DNA of 64,000 bases, taken from positions 434,001 through 498,000 of the forward strand of contig CAWKAP010000004.1 of NCBI GenBank assembly GCA_963847675.1. The letters run 5' to 3'. Positions 29,233 through 37,266 of this stretch are shown in pieces. Below the pieces are notes generated by a model that was not told the DNA's origin, did no database searches, and saw only the letters and a list, made by a program, of their open reading frames with translations. The translations under genes and the position numbers were made by a program. Within the stretch, counting starts at the first letter, position 1, and each line of letters begins with the position of its first letter. Source of the DNA: JADJWR01 sp963847675. GTDB lineage: Bacteria; Pseudomonadota; Gammaproteobacteria; Burkholderiales; Burkholderiaceae_F.

Positions 29233-29424
29233 ATGCCCTGGTCTTCGGACGACTTCCCCGCCTCGATGTCGCACCTGACGCCGCAGGTACGCGAAAAGGC
29301 GATCGAAATCGCCAACGCCCTGCTCGCCGAGGGCATGGACGAGGGCAGGGCGATCCGGATCGCCATCGCCAGGGCCGGTCGGTGGGCCAAGCGCCGTGGT
29401 CTGCAGGTGCGCCTCGACGAGTGA
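29233..29424 (+). CDS. Small YdaT-like protein
   Basis: This 63-aa protein begins MPWSSDDFPASM and carries the block EKAIEIANALLAEGMDEGRA. From memory this matches the N-terminal region of Bacillus subtilis general-stress protein YdaT and many short bacterial homologues of unknown function. It is mostly helical by composition, with a basic end (RWAKRRGLQVR). It stands first in a plus-strand group with a CBS-pair protein and a hibernation-factor-like protein, which agrees with a stress role. I cannot name a biochemical activity. Confidence 0.7.
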   Translation: MPWSSDDFPASMSHLTPQVREKAIEIANALLAEGMDEGRAIRIAIARAGRWAKRRGLQVRLDE

Positions 29425-29543
29425 CCGATGCGGGGTGGCACCGCAAAACGGTCTCTTAGCCACCATCGTTTAACGCAGGTCAGCACGTCCGCCTCCGCAG
29501 GGACGACACTGCCACTAAGGATGGCTGCACACGAGGAGCTGAG

Positions 29544-30005
29544 ATGCGCATCGGCGAACTCTGCACGCGTGAAGTCGTCTTCTGCGGACCCGACGAGGGT
29601 GTGCCGGAAGTTGCGCAACTGATGCGCAACCACCATGTCGGCGACCTGATCGTTGCCGAGATGCGCAACGGCCGTCTCGTTCCCCTCGGTGTCGTCACCG
29701 ACCGCGACCTGGTCGTCAAGGTGCTTGCCGAAGGCGTGGCGCCGGATGTCCTGCTTGCGCGCGATCTGATGACCCGCACGCTGGTCACCGCGGCCGAGTA
29801 TGAGTCCGTGTACGACGCGGTCGAGCGCATGCGCGCCGAGGGCGTCAGGCGGCTGCCCGTCGTCGGTGCGGACGGTTCATTGATCGGCGTGCTCAGCGCC
29901 GATGACGTCACTGAATTCCTTGCCGAGGAGCTGACCGGTGTGGCGCGCATTGGGCCGCGACAGTCGGTCCTGGAGAAGGAGGCGCTGCCGCCGGTGAAGG
30001 AATGA
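29544..30005 (+). CDS. CBS-pair domain protein
   Basis: This 153-aa cytoplasmic protein consists of two CBS domains, about residues 7-60 and 72-130, each with the closing motif form G(V/x)(V/L)(T/S)xxD (GVVTDRDLV and GVLSADDVT). CBS pairs bind adenine nucleotides such as AMP, ATP or SAM and usually sense energy state. There is no attached enzyme domain. It has an apparent ribosome-binding site (GAGGAGC) before the ATG and lies 43 bp before the hibernation-factor-like gene, so the two may be coexpressed. Confidence 0.9.
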   Translation: MRIGELCTREVVFCGPDEGVPEVAQLMRNHHVGDLIVAEMRNGRLVPLGVVTDRDLVVKVLAEGVAPDVLLARDLMTRTLVTAAEYESVYDAVERMRAEGVRRLPVVGADGSLIGVLSADDVTEFLAEELTGVARIGPRQSVLEKEALPPVKE

Positions 30006-30048
30006 AACAAAGGGGTCTTTCCCCGAAAAGAGCAGGAGGTTGTCGACG

Positions 30049-30591
30049 ATGAAAGTTGCACTTCAGGTCACGTTTCGCGACATGCCCCGTTCGGATGCGG
30101 TGGAAGCGGAGATCCGCCGTCGCGCCGCGAAGCTGGAGGAATTCTGCGATCGCATCATGAGCTGCCGCGTGACGGTCGAGACGCCGGCAGCGCACAAGCA
30201 CCAGGGCAAGCTGTTCTCGGTGCATGTCGACGTCAAGGTTCCCGGCGAGGAAATCGCCTCGACGCGCCGTCAGGAGCACGAAGACGTCTACGTCGCGATC
30301 CGCGACGCCTTCGACGCCGTGCGGCGCCGGCTCGAGGACTACGTGCGCCGCAGCCGGGGCGACACCAAGCATCACGAGCCGCTGCTGCGCGGCCGGGTGG
30401 CGCGGCTGTTCGGCGACGGCTACGGCTTCATCGAGGATACGGACGGCAACGAGTACTACTTCGACCGGACCTGCGTGGCGCACCCGGGCTTCGACAAGCT
30501 GGCGGTCGGCAACGCAGTCGACTTTCTCGGCGAAGCGGCGGCGCAGGGGCTGCAGGCCAAGCGGATCACGGCAAGCGGACAGTCGGCGTAG
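30049..30591 (+). CDS. Ribosome hibernation factor-like (HPF/RaiA) domain fused to a cold-shock domain
   Basis: This 180-aa protein has an HPF/YfiA-like domain at residues 1-105 (VEAEIRRRAAKLEEFCDRI, then the basic-acidic stretch ending in AFDAVRRRLEDYVRR). It is followed by a cold-shock-like OB fold from about residue 112, with RNP1-like GYGFIED and RNP2-like EYYFDR segments. HPF domains bind the decoding centre of the 30S subunit in stationary phase; cold-shock domains bind single-stranded RNA. The ATG at 30049 follows AGGAGG (30034-30039), which is better than the upstream TTG at 30040. It likely acts in translation control under stress. Confidence 0.85.
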   Translation: MKVALQVTFRDMPRSDAVEAEIRRRAAKLEEFCDRIMSCRVTVETPAAHKHQGKLFSVHVDVKVPGEEIASTRRQEHEDVYVAIRDAFDAVRRRLEDYVRRSRGDTKHHEPLLRGRVARLFGDGYGFIEDTDGNEYYFDRTCVAHPGFDKLAVGNAVDFLGEAAAQGLQAKRITASGQSA

Positions 30592-30648
30592 CGCCAGCGG
30601 GGTCCCGGATCGGCGCGGCACACCGAGCCTGACGCGGCTGCCCGTCGG

Positions 30649-31488
30649 TCAGGGGCCGCGTCGAGGAGGTATGTCGGCGCGCGCTGCTGAAGGAGCCCGC
30701 TGTGCCTGCCCGCCGAGCAGGTGCAGCAGGCGCATGGCATCGATCGGTGCGCGCGCGAGGGCGTCGTTGTCGAAGTACACATGGACCTCGCGCCCTTCAT
30801 CGAGCCAGCGTCGGCAGCGCGTGGCCCACGCCTTGAGCGCGCGATCCGCGTAGCCCGACGCGTAGGTCACGGTGTGGCCGTGCAGGCGCACGTAGACCAT
30901 GTCGGTGGTCACCGCATTCCACAGCGGCCAGTCGGCGGCGTCCGACTGGCACACGGCGATCCGATGTTCGCGCAGGCAGGCGGCGACTTCCTCGTCGAAC
31001 CACGTCTCGTGACGGAACTCGACGGCGTGCCGTACGGTCCGCCAGCAGCGCAGCGCACGGGCGAACCGCTCGAGCCGGCCGACGTCGCGATGGAAGTTGC
31101 GCGGCAGCTGCCACAGCACCGCGGCGAGCTTGCCGCCGAGCCCTGCGGCGCGGTCGCGCTCGAGCCGTATCGACGGCAGCGGCTCGGCGAGCCTGCGGTT
31201 GTGCGTCAGGTACCGGTTGGCCTTGATCGCGAAGCGGAAGTCGGACGGTGTCCCGGCCCGCCAGCGCGCGAACGTCTCAAGGCGCTGCAGCCGGTAGAAG
31301 GTCGCGTTGACCTCGACCGCGGTGAAGTGCTCGGCGCAGAACGGCAGCCACAGCCGCTGCGGCACGCCGCGATAGAACGCTGCGCGCCACGCCGGGTAGT
31401 TCCAGCCGCTGGTGCCGATGAAGGCGCGCGAGACATGCCCGTCCCGAGGGATCGAGCCGGCCCGCCGGGCTTCAGTTCGCACGGACAT
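30649..31488 (-). CDS. DUF72 family protein
   Basis: This 279-aa protein belongs to the DUF72/YecE family, a TIM-barrel-like group of unknown activity. Diagnostic segments are FIGTSGWNYPAWR at the N-terminus, EVNATFYRLQ, FAIKANRYLTHNRRL, VEFRHETWF and YVRLHGHTVTYASGY. Its start codon at 31488 faces the start of the MJ1316-domain gene at 31494 with only five bases between them, so each promoter must lie inside the other's coding region or be shared. It is convergent with the hibernation-factor gene. Confidence 0.88.
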   Translation of the reverse strand: MSVRTEARRAGSIPRDGHVSRAFIGTSGWNYPAWRAAFYRGVPQRLWLPFCAEHFTAVEVNATFYRLQRLETFARWRAGTPSDFRFAIKANRYLTHNRRLAEPLPSIRLERDRAAGLGGKLAAVLWQLPRNFHRDVGRLERFARALRCWRTVRHAVEFRHETWFDEEVAACLREHRIAVCQSDAADWPLWNAVTTDMVYVRLHGHTVTYASGYADRALKAWATRCRRWLDEGREVHVYFDNDALARAPIDAMRLLHLLGGQAQRAPSAARADIPPRRGP

Positions 31489-31493
31489 TGCGA

Positions 31494-31772
31494 ATGATCA
31501 CGATCGAAGCGCTGCTGCAGAGGATCCGCTGGGATCCCGTATTCGGCCGGGGCCGCTTCACGATCGGCTACTTCGACCGCCTGCAGCGCCGCATCGTCAC
31601 CGTGTCATTGGAGCAGATCCACCTCGCGCCCGGCAACCATTTCTCGTTCACCGCGGTCGAGCCCGACGGGTCGGTGCACGAGGTTCCCTTTCATCGCGTC
31701 CGCGAGGTCCATCGCGACGGCGTGCGCATCTGGCAGCGGATCGTGAGGGGTGACGGCGAAACGGCAGCGTGA
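31494..31772 (+). CDS. MJ1316/DUF504 domain protein (predicted RNA cyclic-end recognition)
   Basis: This 92-aa protein is almost entirely one MJ1316 (DUF504) domain: it opens MITIEALLQRIRWDP, followed by the conserved FTIGYFDR and a VPFHRVREV block with basic residues near the end. The domain is predicted in the literature to recognise RNA with a 2',3'-cyclic phosphate end and to associate with RNA-repair enzymes. RNA 3'-phosphate cyclase is encoded two genes downstream on the same strand, which matches that prediction. The ATG at 31494 is chosen over a TTG at 31488 that would overlap the divergent DUF72 start. Confidence 0.82.
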   Translation: MITIEALLQRIRWDPVFGRGRFTIGYFDRLQRRIVTVSLEQIHLAPGNHFSFTAVEPDGSVHEVPFHRVREVHRDGVRIWQRIVRGDGETAA

Positions 31773-31868
31773 CGAGCGATGGCGAATCGACTCGCCTGAA
31801 GCGCGCTTGCGCAGGATCAACAGTTGGCGAAACGGGGCGCCCTAGCGTGAAGCAAGGCAAGTGGATCG

Positions 31869-32417
31869 ATGATTGACATGGCGACGAAGAAATCCTCGGT
31901 ACAGATCAAGGTCAACCGCGCACCGGTGCTCACGCTGTGGGCGGCGGTGGTGGCCGAGCGCCTCGGTTTCGACCGCGACGAGGCGCTGACGATGGGCCGT
32001 GTCGTTGCCGGGTTGAATGCCTACGCAAAGGGCAAGTCGCTTGGCCTGTTCAAGCCGGCACCGGAAGAGATCAGGCGCGAGCGCAAGCGGCTCGAGCACG
32101 GCGCGCAGATGCACGTCGACCTGCTGCATCGCGCGGTTCCGGTCGAGCGGACGCCGGAGGGGCTGCGGGCCGTGTCGAAGGGCAAGCCGATTGCGCCGGA
32201 GAGCGTGCAGCGTTACCTGGAGGGCAAGTTCGGCGACGAACTCGACGCGGTCGAGCGGGCCATGAATGCGCTGGCGCGTTCACTGCCGGCGGACGAGCTG
32301 GAGGCATCGGCCTATCGGTTGTACGAAGCATTCCGTCCGGAGGTGCCGGCCGGCGTGCGCGGCTGGGGCGCGGCCGGCGTGCTGGATCTGCAGCGCATCC
32401 GTAGCGCGGCGCAGTGA
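31869..32417 (+). CDS. Conserved hypothetical protein (182 aa) between MJ1316-domain and rtcA genes
   Basis: I do not recognise a named family, although near-identical-looking conserved proteins exist in several proteobacteria. The N-terminus (MATKKSSVQIKVNRAPVLTL) is basic, followed by AAVVAERLGFDRDEALTMGR, predicted helices, and GKPIAPESVQRYLEGKFG. No signal peptide, membrane segment or metal motif is visible, so it is probably a soluble cytoplasmic protein. The start may be ATG 31869 or ATG 31878 (MATKK). It lies 96 bp after the MJ1316-domain gene and 76 bp before rtcA, so a link to RNA repair is possible but unproven. Confidence 0.72.
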   Translation: MIDMATKKSSVQIKVNRAPVLTLWAAVVAERLGFDRDEALTMGRVVAGLNAYAKGKSLGLFKPAPEEIRRERKRLEHGAQMHVDLLHRAVPVERTPEGLRAVSKGKPIAPESVQRYLEGKFGDELDAVERAMNALARSLPADELEASAYRLYEAFRPEVPAGVRGWGAAGVLDLQRIRSAAQ

Positions 32418-32493
32418 GCCGCGCGCATTTCGCGACGTGAAGTCGCCCTGGCAGTCGCCGTTAGCGGCATGACGTTCGGCGGAAGAGGTTGCG

Positions 32494-33522
32494 ATGCTGG
32501 AGATCGACGGCGCACACGGCGAAGGCGGCGGCCAGTTGGTCCGCACCGCGGTGGCGCTGGCCGCGATCCGCGGCACGCCGATGCGCATCAGCAATGTCCG
32601 CGCCGGACGCCGCAATCCGGGGCTGGCGCCGCAGCACGTCGCCGCCGTGCGCGCGGTGGCATCGATGTGCGACGCGCAGTGCGAAGGTGTCGAGCCGCGC
32701 GCGACTGCTTTCACGTTCGTGCCGAAAAGGCTGCAAGGCGGGCAGTACCGCGTCGATGTCGGCACCGCGGGCAGCATCACGCTGGTTCTGCAGGCGATGC
32801 TGCCGGTCGCGGTCGCCAGCGGCGAGCGATGCCGGATGTCGATCCGCGGCGGCACCGACGTGCGCGCTGCACCGCCCGTCGACTACCTGCGCCTCGTCCT
32901 GCTGCCGCTGCTGGCGAGGATGGGCATTCAGGCCTCCCTGACGGTCGAGCGCCGCGGCTACTACCCGAGGGGAGGCGGCGAGGTGCTGCTGGAACTGGCG
33001 CCCGCGCGCGGACTCGTGCCGTTCGTCGTGGAGGAAACGGGGCCGGTGCGACGCGTTGCAATCCGGGCGCACGTAGCGCAACTGCCGCGCGAAATCGCCG
33101 AGCGCATGGCCGACGCGGCACGGCTCGCACTGCCGCCGGGCTTGCACGTCGACACGCAGATAGAGGTCGTCGGCGCCGACCGCAGCGCCGGGCCCGGCGG
33201 AGCGATCGTGCTGTGCGCGCCGTCGGCGCGGACGCTGCTCGGCGCCGCGCAGGTCGCCGAACGCGGCGTGCGTGCCGAAAAGCTCGGCACGATGGCAGCC
33301 GAAAGCCTGGCGGGCGACCTGCACGCGCGTGCGTCGCTCGACGTGCACGCCGCGGACCAGATGCTGGTCTTCCTCGCGCTGGCACCGGGTGAATCGCACT
33401 TCCGGGCACGCGAACTCAGCTCGCACGCGCGAACCGCGATGTGGCTGCTGGAACGGTTCTCCGCGGCTCGCTTTGCAGTTGCCGCGCAAGCCGGGGCGGT
33501 CGAGGTGCGGGTGAGCCGCTGA
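32494..33522 (+). CDS. rtcA: RNA 3'-terminal phosphate cyclase
   Basis: This 342-aa protein is RtcA, which uses ATP to convert an RNA 3'-phosphate to a 2',3'-cyclic phosphate through an enzyme-AMP intermediate. Family motifs are GEGGGQLVRTAVALA at residues 9-23, the GTAGSITLVLQ block near residue 90 and the adenylylated His at about residue 285 (SLDVHAADQML). AAGAGG lies just upstream of the ATG. No RtcB ligase or RtcR activator gene is in the window. Neighbours encode an MJ1316-domain protein and a hibernation-factor-like protein, suggesting an RNA-repair or stress-response setting. Confidence 0.93.
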   Translation: MLEIDGAHGEGGGQLVRTAVALAAIRGTPMRISNVRAGRRNPGLAPQHVAAVRAVASMCDAQCEGVEPRATAFTFVPKRLQGGQYRVDVGTAGSITLVLQAMLPVAVASGERCRMSIRGGTDVRAAPPVDYLRLVLLPLLARMGIQASLTVERRGYYPRGGGEVLLELAPARGLVPFVVEETGPVRRVAIRAHVAQLPREIAERMADAARLALPPGLHVDTQIEVVGADRSAGPGGAIVLCAPSARTLLGAAQVAERGVRAEKLGTMAAESLAGDLHARASLDVHAADQMLVFLALAPGESHFRARELSSHARTAMWLLERFSAARFAVAAQAGAVEVRVSR

Positions 33523-33560
33523 GTCTTGCGCGCCGTTGCGCGACAGTTCGGCGGCGAGCG

Positions 33561-34205
33561 TCAGGACGTCGCCGAGTGCCGCGCGCGCCAGCCGCCGTAC
33601 AGGGCGATCAGCCCGGGGATGAGGATCAGTGCCCAGATGATCTTGGACAGGTTGGCCTGCACCCAGTCGACGTTGCCGAACAGATAGCCGGCGGTGGCGA
33701 TCGAGCCGACCCACAGCGTGCCGCCGGTGACGTCGTAGAAGCTGAACTTGCTGCGCGTCATCTGCGCCACGCCGGCGACGAAGGGCGCGAAGGTGCGCAG
33801 GAACGGCATGAAACGGGCCAGCACGATGGTGATGCCGCCGTACTTCTCGTAGAAGGCATGGGTGCGGTCGAACGCGCGCCGGTTGAAGAATGCCGAGTCC
33901 TCCCACTGGAAGACGCGCGCGCCGACCATGCGCCCGATCGTGTAATTGGTCTGGTTGCCGGCGACCGCCGCGACGATCAGCAGCGGCACCAGCACCGGGT
34001 ACTCGATCATCCCTGCGCCGGCGAGCGCACCGGCGACGAACAGCAGCGAATCACCGGGCAGGAACGGCATCACCACCAGCCCGGTCTCGACGAAGATGAT
34101 CAGGAACAGCAGCGCGTAGACCCACGTGCCGTAGGCCTCGACGAAGCTGCGCAGGTGCACGTCGACGTGCAGGACGAAGTCGATCAGGAAGGCGATGATT
34201 TCCAC
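33561..34205 (-). CDS. DedA family inner-membrane protein
   Basis: This 214-aa protein has the DedA/VTT membrane fold: hydrophobic helices and re-entrant loops around ETGLVVMPFLPGDSLLF, the conserved GNQTNYTIGR block and RFMPFLRTFAPFVAGV. DedA proteins act in lipid-carrier or membrane homeostasis and are needed for proton-motive-force maintenance in many bacteria. It starts with GTG and lies downstream of the frameshifted prolyl oligopeptidase gene on the same strand. A related VTT domain is fused to phospholipase D at 61019-63187. Confidence 0.92.
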   Translation of the reverse strand: MEIIAFLIDFVLHVDVHLRSFVEAYGTWVYALLFLIIFVETGLVVMPFLPGDSLLFVAGALAGAGMIEYPVLVPLLIVAAVAGNQTNYTIGRMVGARVFQWEDSAFFNRRAFDRTHAFYEKYGGITIVLARFMPFLRTFAPFVAGVAQMTRSKFSFYDVTGGTLWVGSIATAGYLFGNVDWVQANLSKIIWALILIPGLIALYGGWRARHSATS

Positions 34206-34265
34206 GCGGTGATTATCCCGGGGTGTCTGATCGCATTCTGTCGGCCGGACGGCCGAATGCGGATC

Positions 34266-36372
34266 TCATGGCGCGAGCTGTCGCCACAGGAAGGTGAAGG
34301 TCTGCGCCCACATCCGCGCCGCCTGCGCGTTGTTGGCCGCTGCGCCATGGCCGCCCTCGATGTTCTCGAAGTACAGCACGTCGTGCTTCTGCTCGCGCAG
34401 GCGCGCCACCATCTTGCGCGCGTGGCCAGGGTGGACGCGGTCGTCGCGCGTCGAGGTGTACAGGAAGATCCGCGGATACTTCGTTTCGCTGCGCAGGTTC
34501 TGGTACGGCGAGTACTTCCCGATGAAGGCGCGGTCCTCGGGTTTGTCCGGGTCGCCGTACTCGCCGATCCACGAGGCGCCGGCCAGCAGCTTGTGAAAGC
34601 GCAGCATGTCGGCGAGCGGCACCTGCGCGACCACGGCGCCGAACAGGTCCGGTCGCTGCACCATCGTGCCGGTGACCAGCAGGCCGCCCTGGCTGCCGCC
34701 CATCATGCCGAGGCGCTCGCGCGAGGTGATGCCGCGCGCGATGGCGTCTTCCGCCACGGCGATGAAGTCGTCGAAGGTCTTCTGCCGGCCGTCGCGGCGC
34801 GCCTGCAGGTGCCAGTCCGGACCGAACTCGCCGCCGCCGCGGATGTTGGCGAGCAGGAACACGCCGCCGGGTTCGAGCCAGCCCTTGCCGAACGCGCCCG
34901 AGTACCACGGCAGCTGCGATATCTCGAAGCCGCCGTAGCCGTACAGCAGCGCTGGAATTGCTGCCGTCGAGCTTGGCGCCCTCGCGCATGACCGCGAAGT
35001 AGGGGATGCGCGTGCCGTCGCGGCTGACCGCCTCGTACTGCCGCGTTTCGATGCCGCTGGCGTCGAAGAAGGCCGGCAGCGCCTTCAGCCGCTCGAAATC
35101 GTCCCACTTCGTCGCGCCGATGCGGCCGAGGTAGAGCGTGGACGGCGTGGCGAAGTCCTGCACCGTCAGCATGAACTCGTCGCTGGCCCAGTAGGTGGCG
35201 GCCAGGCTGACCTGCGCATTGCCCGGCACCGGCAACGCGCGCGAGTTCCAGCGCTGGCCGTCGAAGGTCGCCTCGAACCAGCGCGAGCGGACATTGTCCA
35301 GTTCGCCGAGCAGCACCGCCGAGCGCGTCGTCGCCACGGTCTGCAGCGCGCGCCGCGGTCCGGGTGCATAGACCACCGCGAAATCCCTCTTGCCGGCGTC
35401 GAAATCGGCGAGCCTGATGGCGATCACGCTGCCCGCGGCGAACTCCTGCTGCGCCGGTTGCCAGGCAGTGCGCAGCCGCAGCAGCAACTGGTCCTTGAAG
35501 AACGTCACCTCGGCGTCGTGCGGGGTGGCCAGCGGCACGGGCCTGCCGTCGATCACGCGCTGCCACTGCGCATTGCGGGTCGAGATCACCCGTACGACCC
35601 AGTCGCGGCGCACGCCGGATTCGCGCTCGGACAATCCCAGCGCCAGCACTTCGTCGGCCGGCTGCTCGTAGACGGTCGTCGCATCGGCAAGCGCGGTGCC
35701 GCGCTTCCACAGCTTGACGATTCGCGCATAGCCTGAGGTCGTCAGGCTGCCGGGTCCGAAGTCGGTGGCGACCCACAACGTGTCCGCGTCGCGCCAGTCG
35801 GTCCGGCTCTTGGCTTCCGGAAGCACGAACCCGTCGCTGACGAAGCGCATGTCGATCAGGTCGAATTCGCGTTCGACCGCCGCGTCGGCGCCGCCGCGCG
35901 ACAGCGAAATCAGGCAGTGGCGGTACGGCTGGCCGGCCTTGTCGGGCCGCAGGCAGTCCGCGCCCTTCCAGACCCAGTTCTCCTTCTCCGCCCTGGCCAG
36001 CGCGTCGAGGTCGAGCACCGTTTCCCACGCCGGCTCGGCCTTGCGGTATTCGTCGAGCGTCGTGCGCCGCCACAGACCGCGCGGATTGGCGGCGTCGCGC
36101 CAGAAGTTGTAGTAGTGCTCGCCCATCCGCGTGACGAACGGGATCCGTTCGCGCGAGTCGAGAATCTTCAGCAGGTCCGCGCGCAACGGTTCGTAGCGCG
36201 GATCGGCCGCAAATTCCGCCTCCGCCTCGGCATTGCGGCTGCGCACCCAGTCGAGCGCACGCTCGCCGCTGACGTCCTCGAGCCAGAGGAAGGGGTCGTC
36301 GGGCGTCACGGTTTCAGCGCCAGCGGCGAACATCCAGGCGCAGGTCAGCGCGGTCAGCAATCTCTTGAACAT
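34266..36372 (-). pseudogene. Prolyl oligopeptidase-family serine peptidase, interrupted by a one-base frameshift
   Basis: The gene reads from ATG 36372 with a signal peptide (MFKRLLTALTCAWMFAAGA), an N-terminal propeller region and the linker YFAVMREGAKLDGSN, then loses frame near 34956-34957. Removing one T from AATTCC on the coding strand restores SNPALLYGYGGF and the whole catalytic domain to the stop at 34266, giving a 701-aa protein. The catalytic Ser (GGSQGG), Asp (TRDDRVHPG) and His (EGGHG) are all intact downstream. Such enzymes cleave short peptides after proline in the periplasm. Intact residues and a single indel point to an assembly error or a very recent mutation. Confidence 0.85.
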
Positions 36373-36468
36373 CGGCGGGTCGAGGTCGTACCAAACGATC
36401 GAGGCGGGCGGCGGAAGGCGGGTTGCGGCGGGCGCGTTGTATCTGCGCTGGCAGGCGGCGGATGTTCT

Positions 36469-37215
36469 TCACACGACCATCTTGACGCCGGCGATCACCA
36501 GCACGGCGGCGAGCGCACGCCGCAGCCCGTTGTTGCCGAGCCGGCGCGCGCCGAGCGAAGCGCCGATCAAGCCGCCCACGATCACCGCGCCGACCCAGTA
36601 AGGCAGCGCATCCGGCAGCGCGGGATGACGCGTCAGCAGGCCCATCAGACCGGAAATCGAGTTGACGAGGATGAACGCGGCGGTGGGTGCCGCGCTGTCG
36701 CGCACGGTGCCCCAGCCCATCAGCACGATCAGCGGGCTGATGAAGATGCCGCCGCCCACGCCGGTCAGGCCCGACAGCAGTCCGATGCCGGCGCCGGTCA
36801 GCAGCGCGAGCCACACGGGCGGCGGGCCGGTGATGGCGCGTCCGGGCGCATCGCGCTGCAGGGTATCGGCGAACAGGCGTGCCGCCGAGAAGAGCAGCAC
36901 GACGCCGACCAGCACGCCGAACCACGACACCGGCAGCTGGATGCGTCCGCCGATGAAGGCCATTGGCACCGAGGTCACCGCGAACGGCAGGAACAGGCGC
37001 CAGCGGAACCCCGCGGCGCGCGCGAACTTGTACAGCGAGATCGAGGCGACGCCGATGTTCATCATCAGCGCCGTCGGCCGCATCATGAGCGGCGGCACGC
37101 CGAGCAGCGCCATCGCGGCCAGGTAGCCCGAGCCGCCGCCGTGCCCGACCGACGAATACAGCATCGCGGCGGCGAAGAACAGGGCGCCGAGAAGGATGTC
37201 GTTTTCGATCGGCAT
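36469..37215 (-). CDS. TauE/SafE (TSUP) family permease
   Basis: This 248-aa inner-membrane protein has about eight hydrophobic segments and the family's two-fold pseudo-repeat. The repeats are marked by SSVGHGGGSGYLA near the N-terminus and SGLTGVGGGIFISPL in the second half. TSUP members export or import sulfite, sulfoacetate or other small sulfur- or carbon-acids. The ATG at 37215 is preferred to ATG 37227 and TTG 37230. It precedes the peptidase gene on the same strand by about 95 bp; no functional link is evident. Confidence 0.9.
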   Translation of the reverse strand: MPIENDILLGALFFAAAMLYSSVGHGGGSGYLAAMALLGVPPLMMRPTALMMNIGVASISLYKFARAAGFRWRLFLPFAVTSVPMAFIGGRIQLPVSWFGVLVGVVLLFSAARLFADTLQRDAPGRAITGPPPVWLALLTGAGIGLLSGLTGVGGGIFISPLIVLMGWGTVRDSAAPTAAFILVNSISGLMGLLTRHPALPDALPYWVGAVIVGGLIGASLGARRLGNNGLRRALAAVLVIAGVKMVV

Positions 37216-37266
37216 GGATCGCAGCATCAAGCGGCGCGCCCGGCGCGCCGGATCGCGCAGCGGCTG

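Noticed and set aside
30631..30662. Long-loop inverted repeat GACGCGGC/GCCGCGTC between HPF-CSD and DUF72 genes as a terminator
   Set aside because: Loop of 16 bases, no T-run, and the right arm overlaps the DUF72 3' coding end; plausible but too weak to list.
32449..32465. A sigma-54-like TGGCA...TTAGC sequence upstream of rtcA
   Set aside because: Spacing between the GG and GC elements is 14 instead of 12 bases, and the -12 element is poor; no RtcR gene is present.
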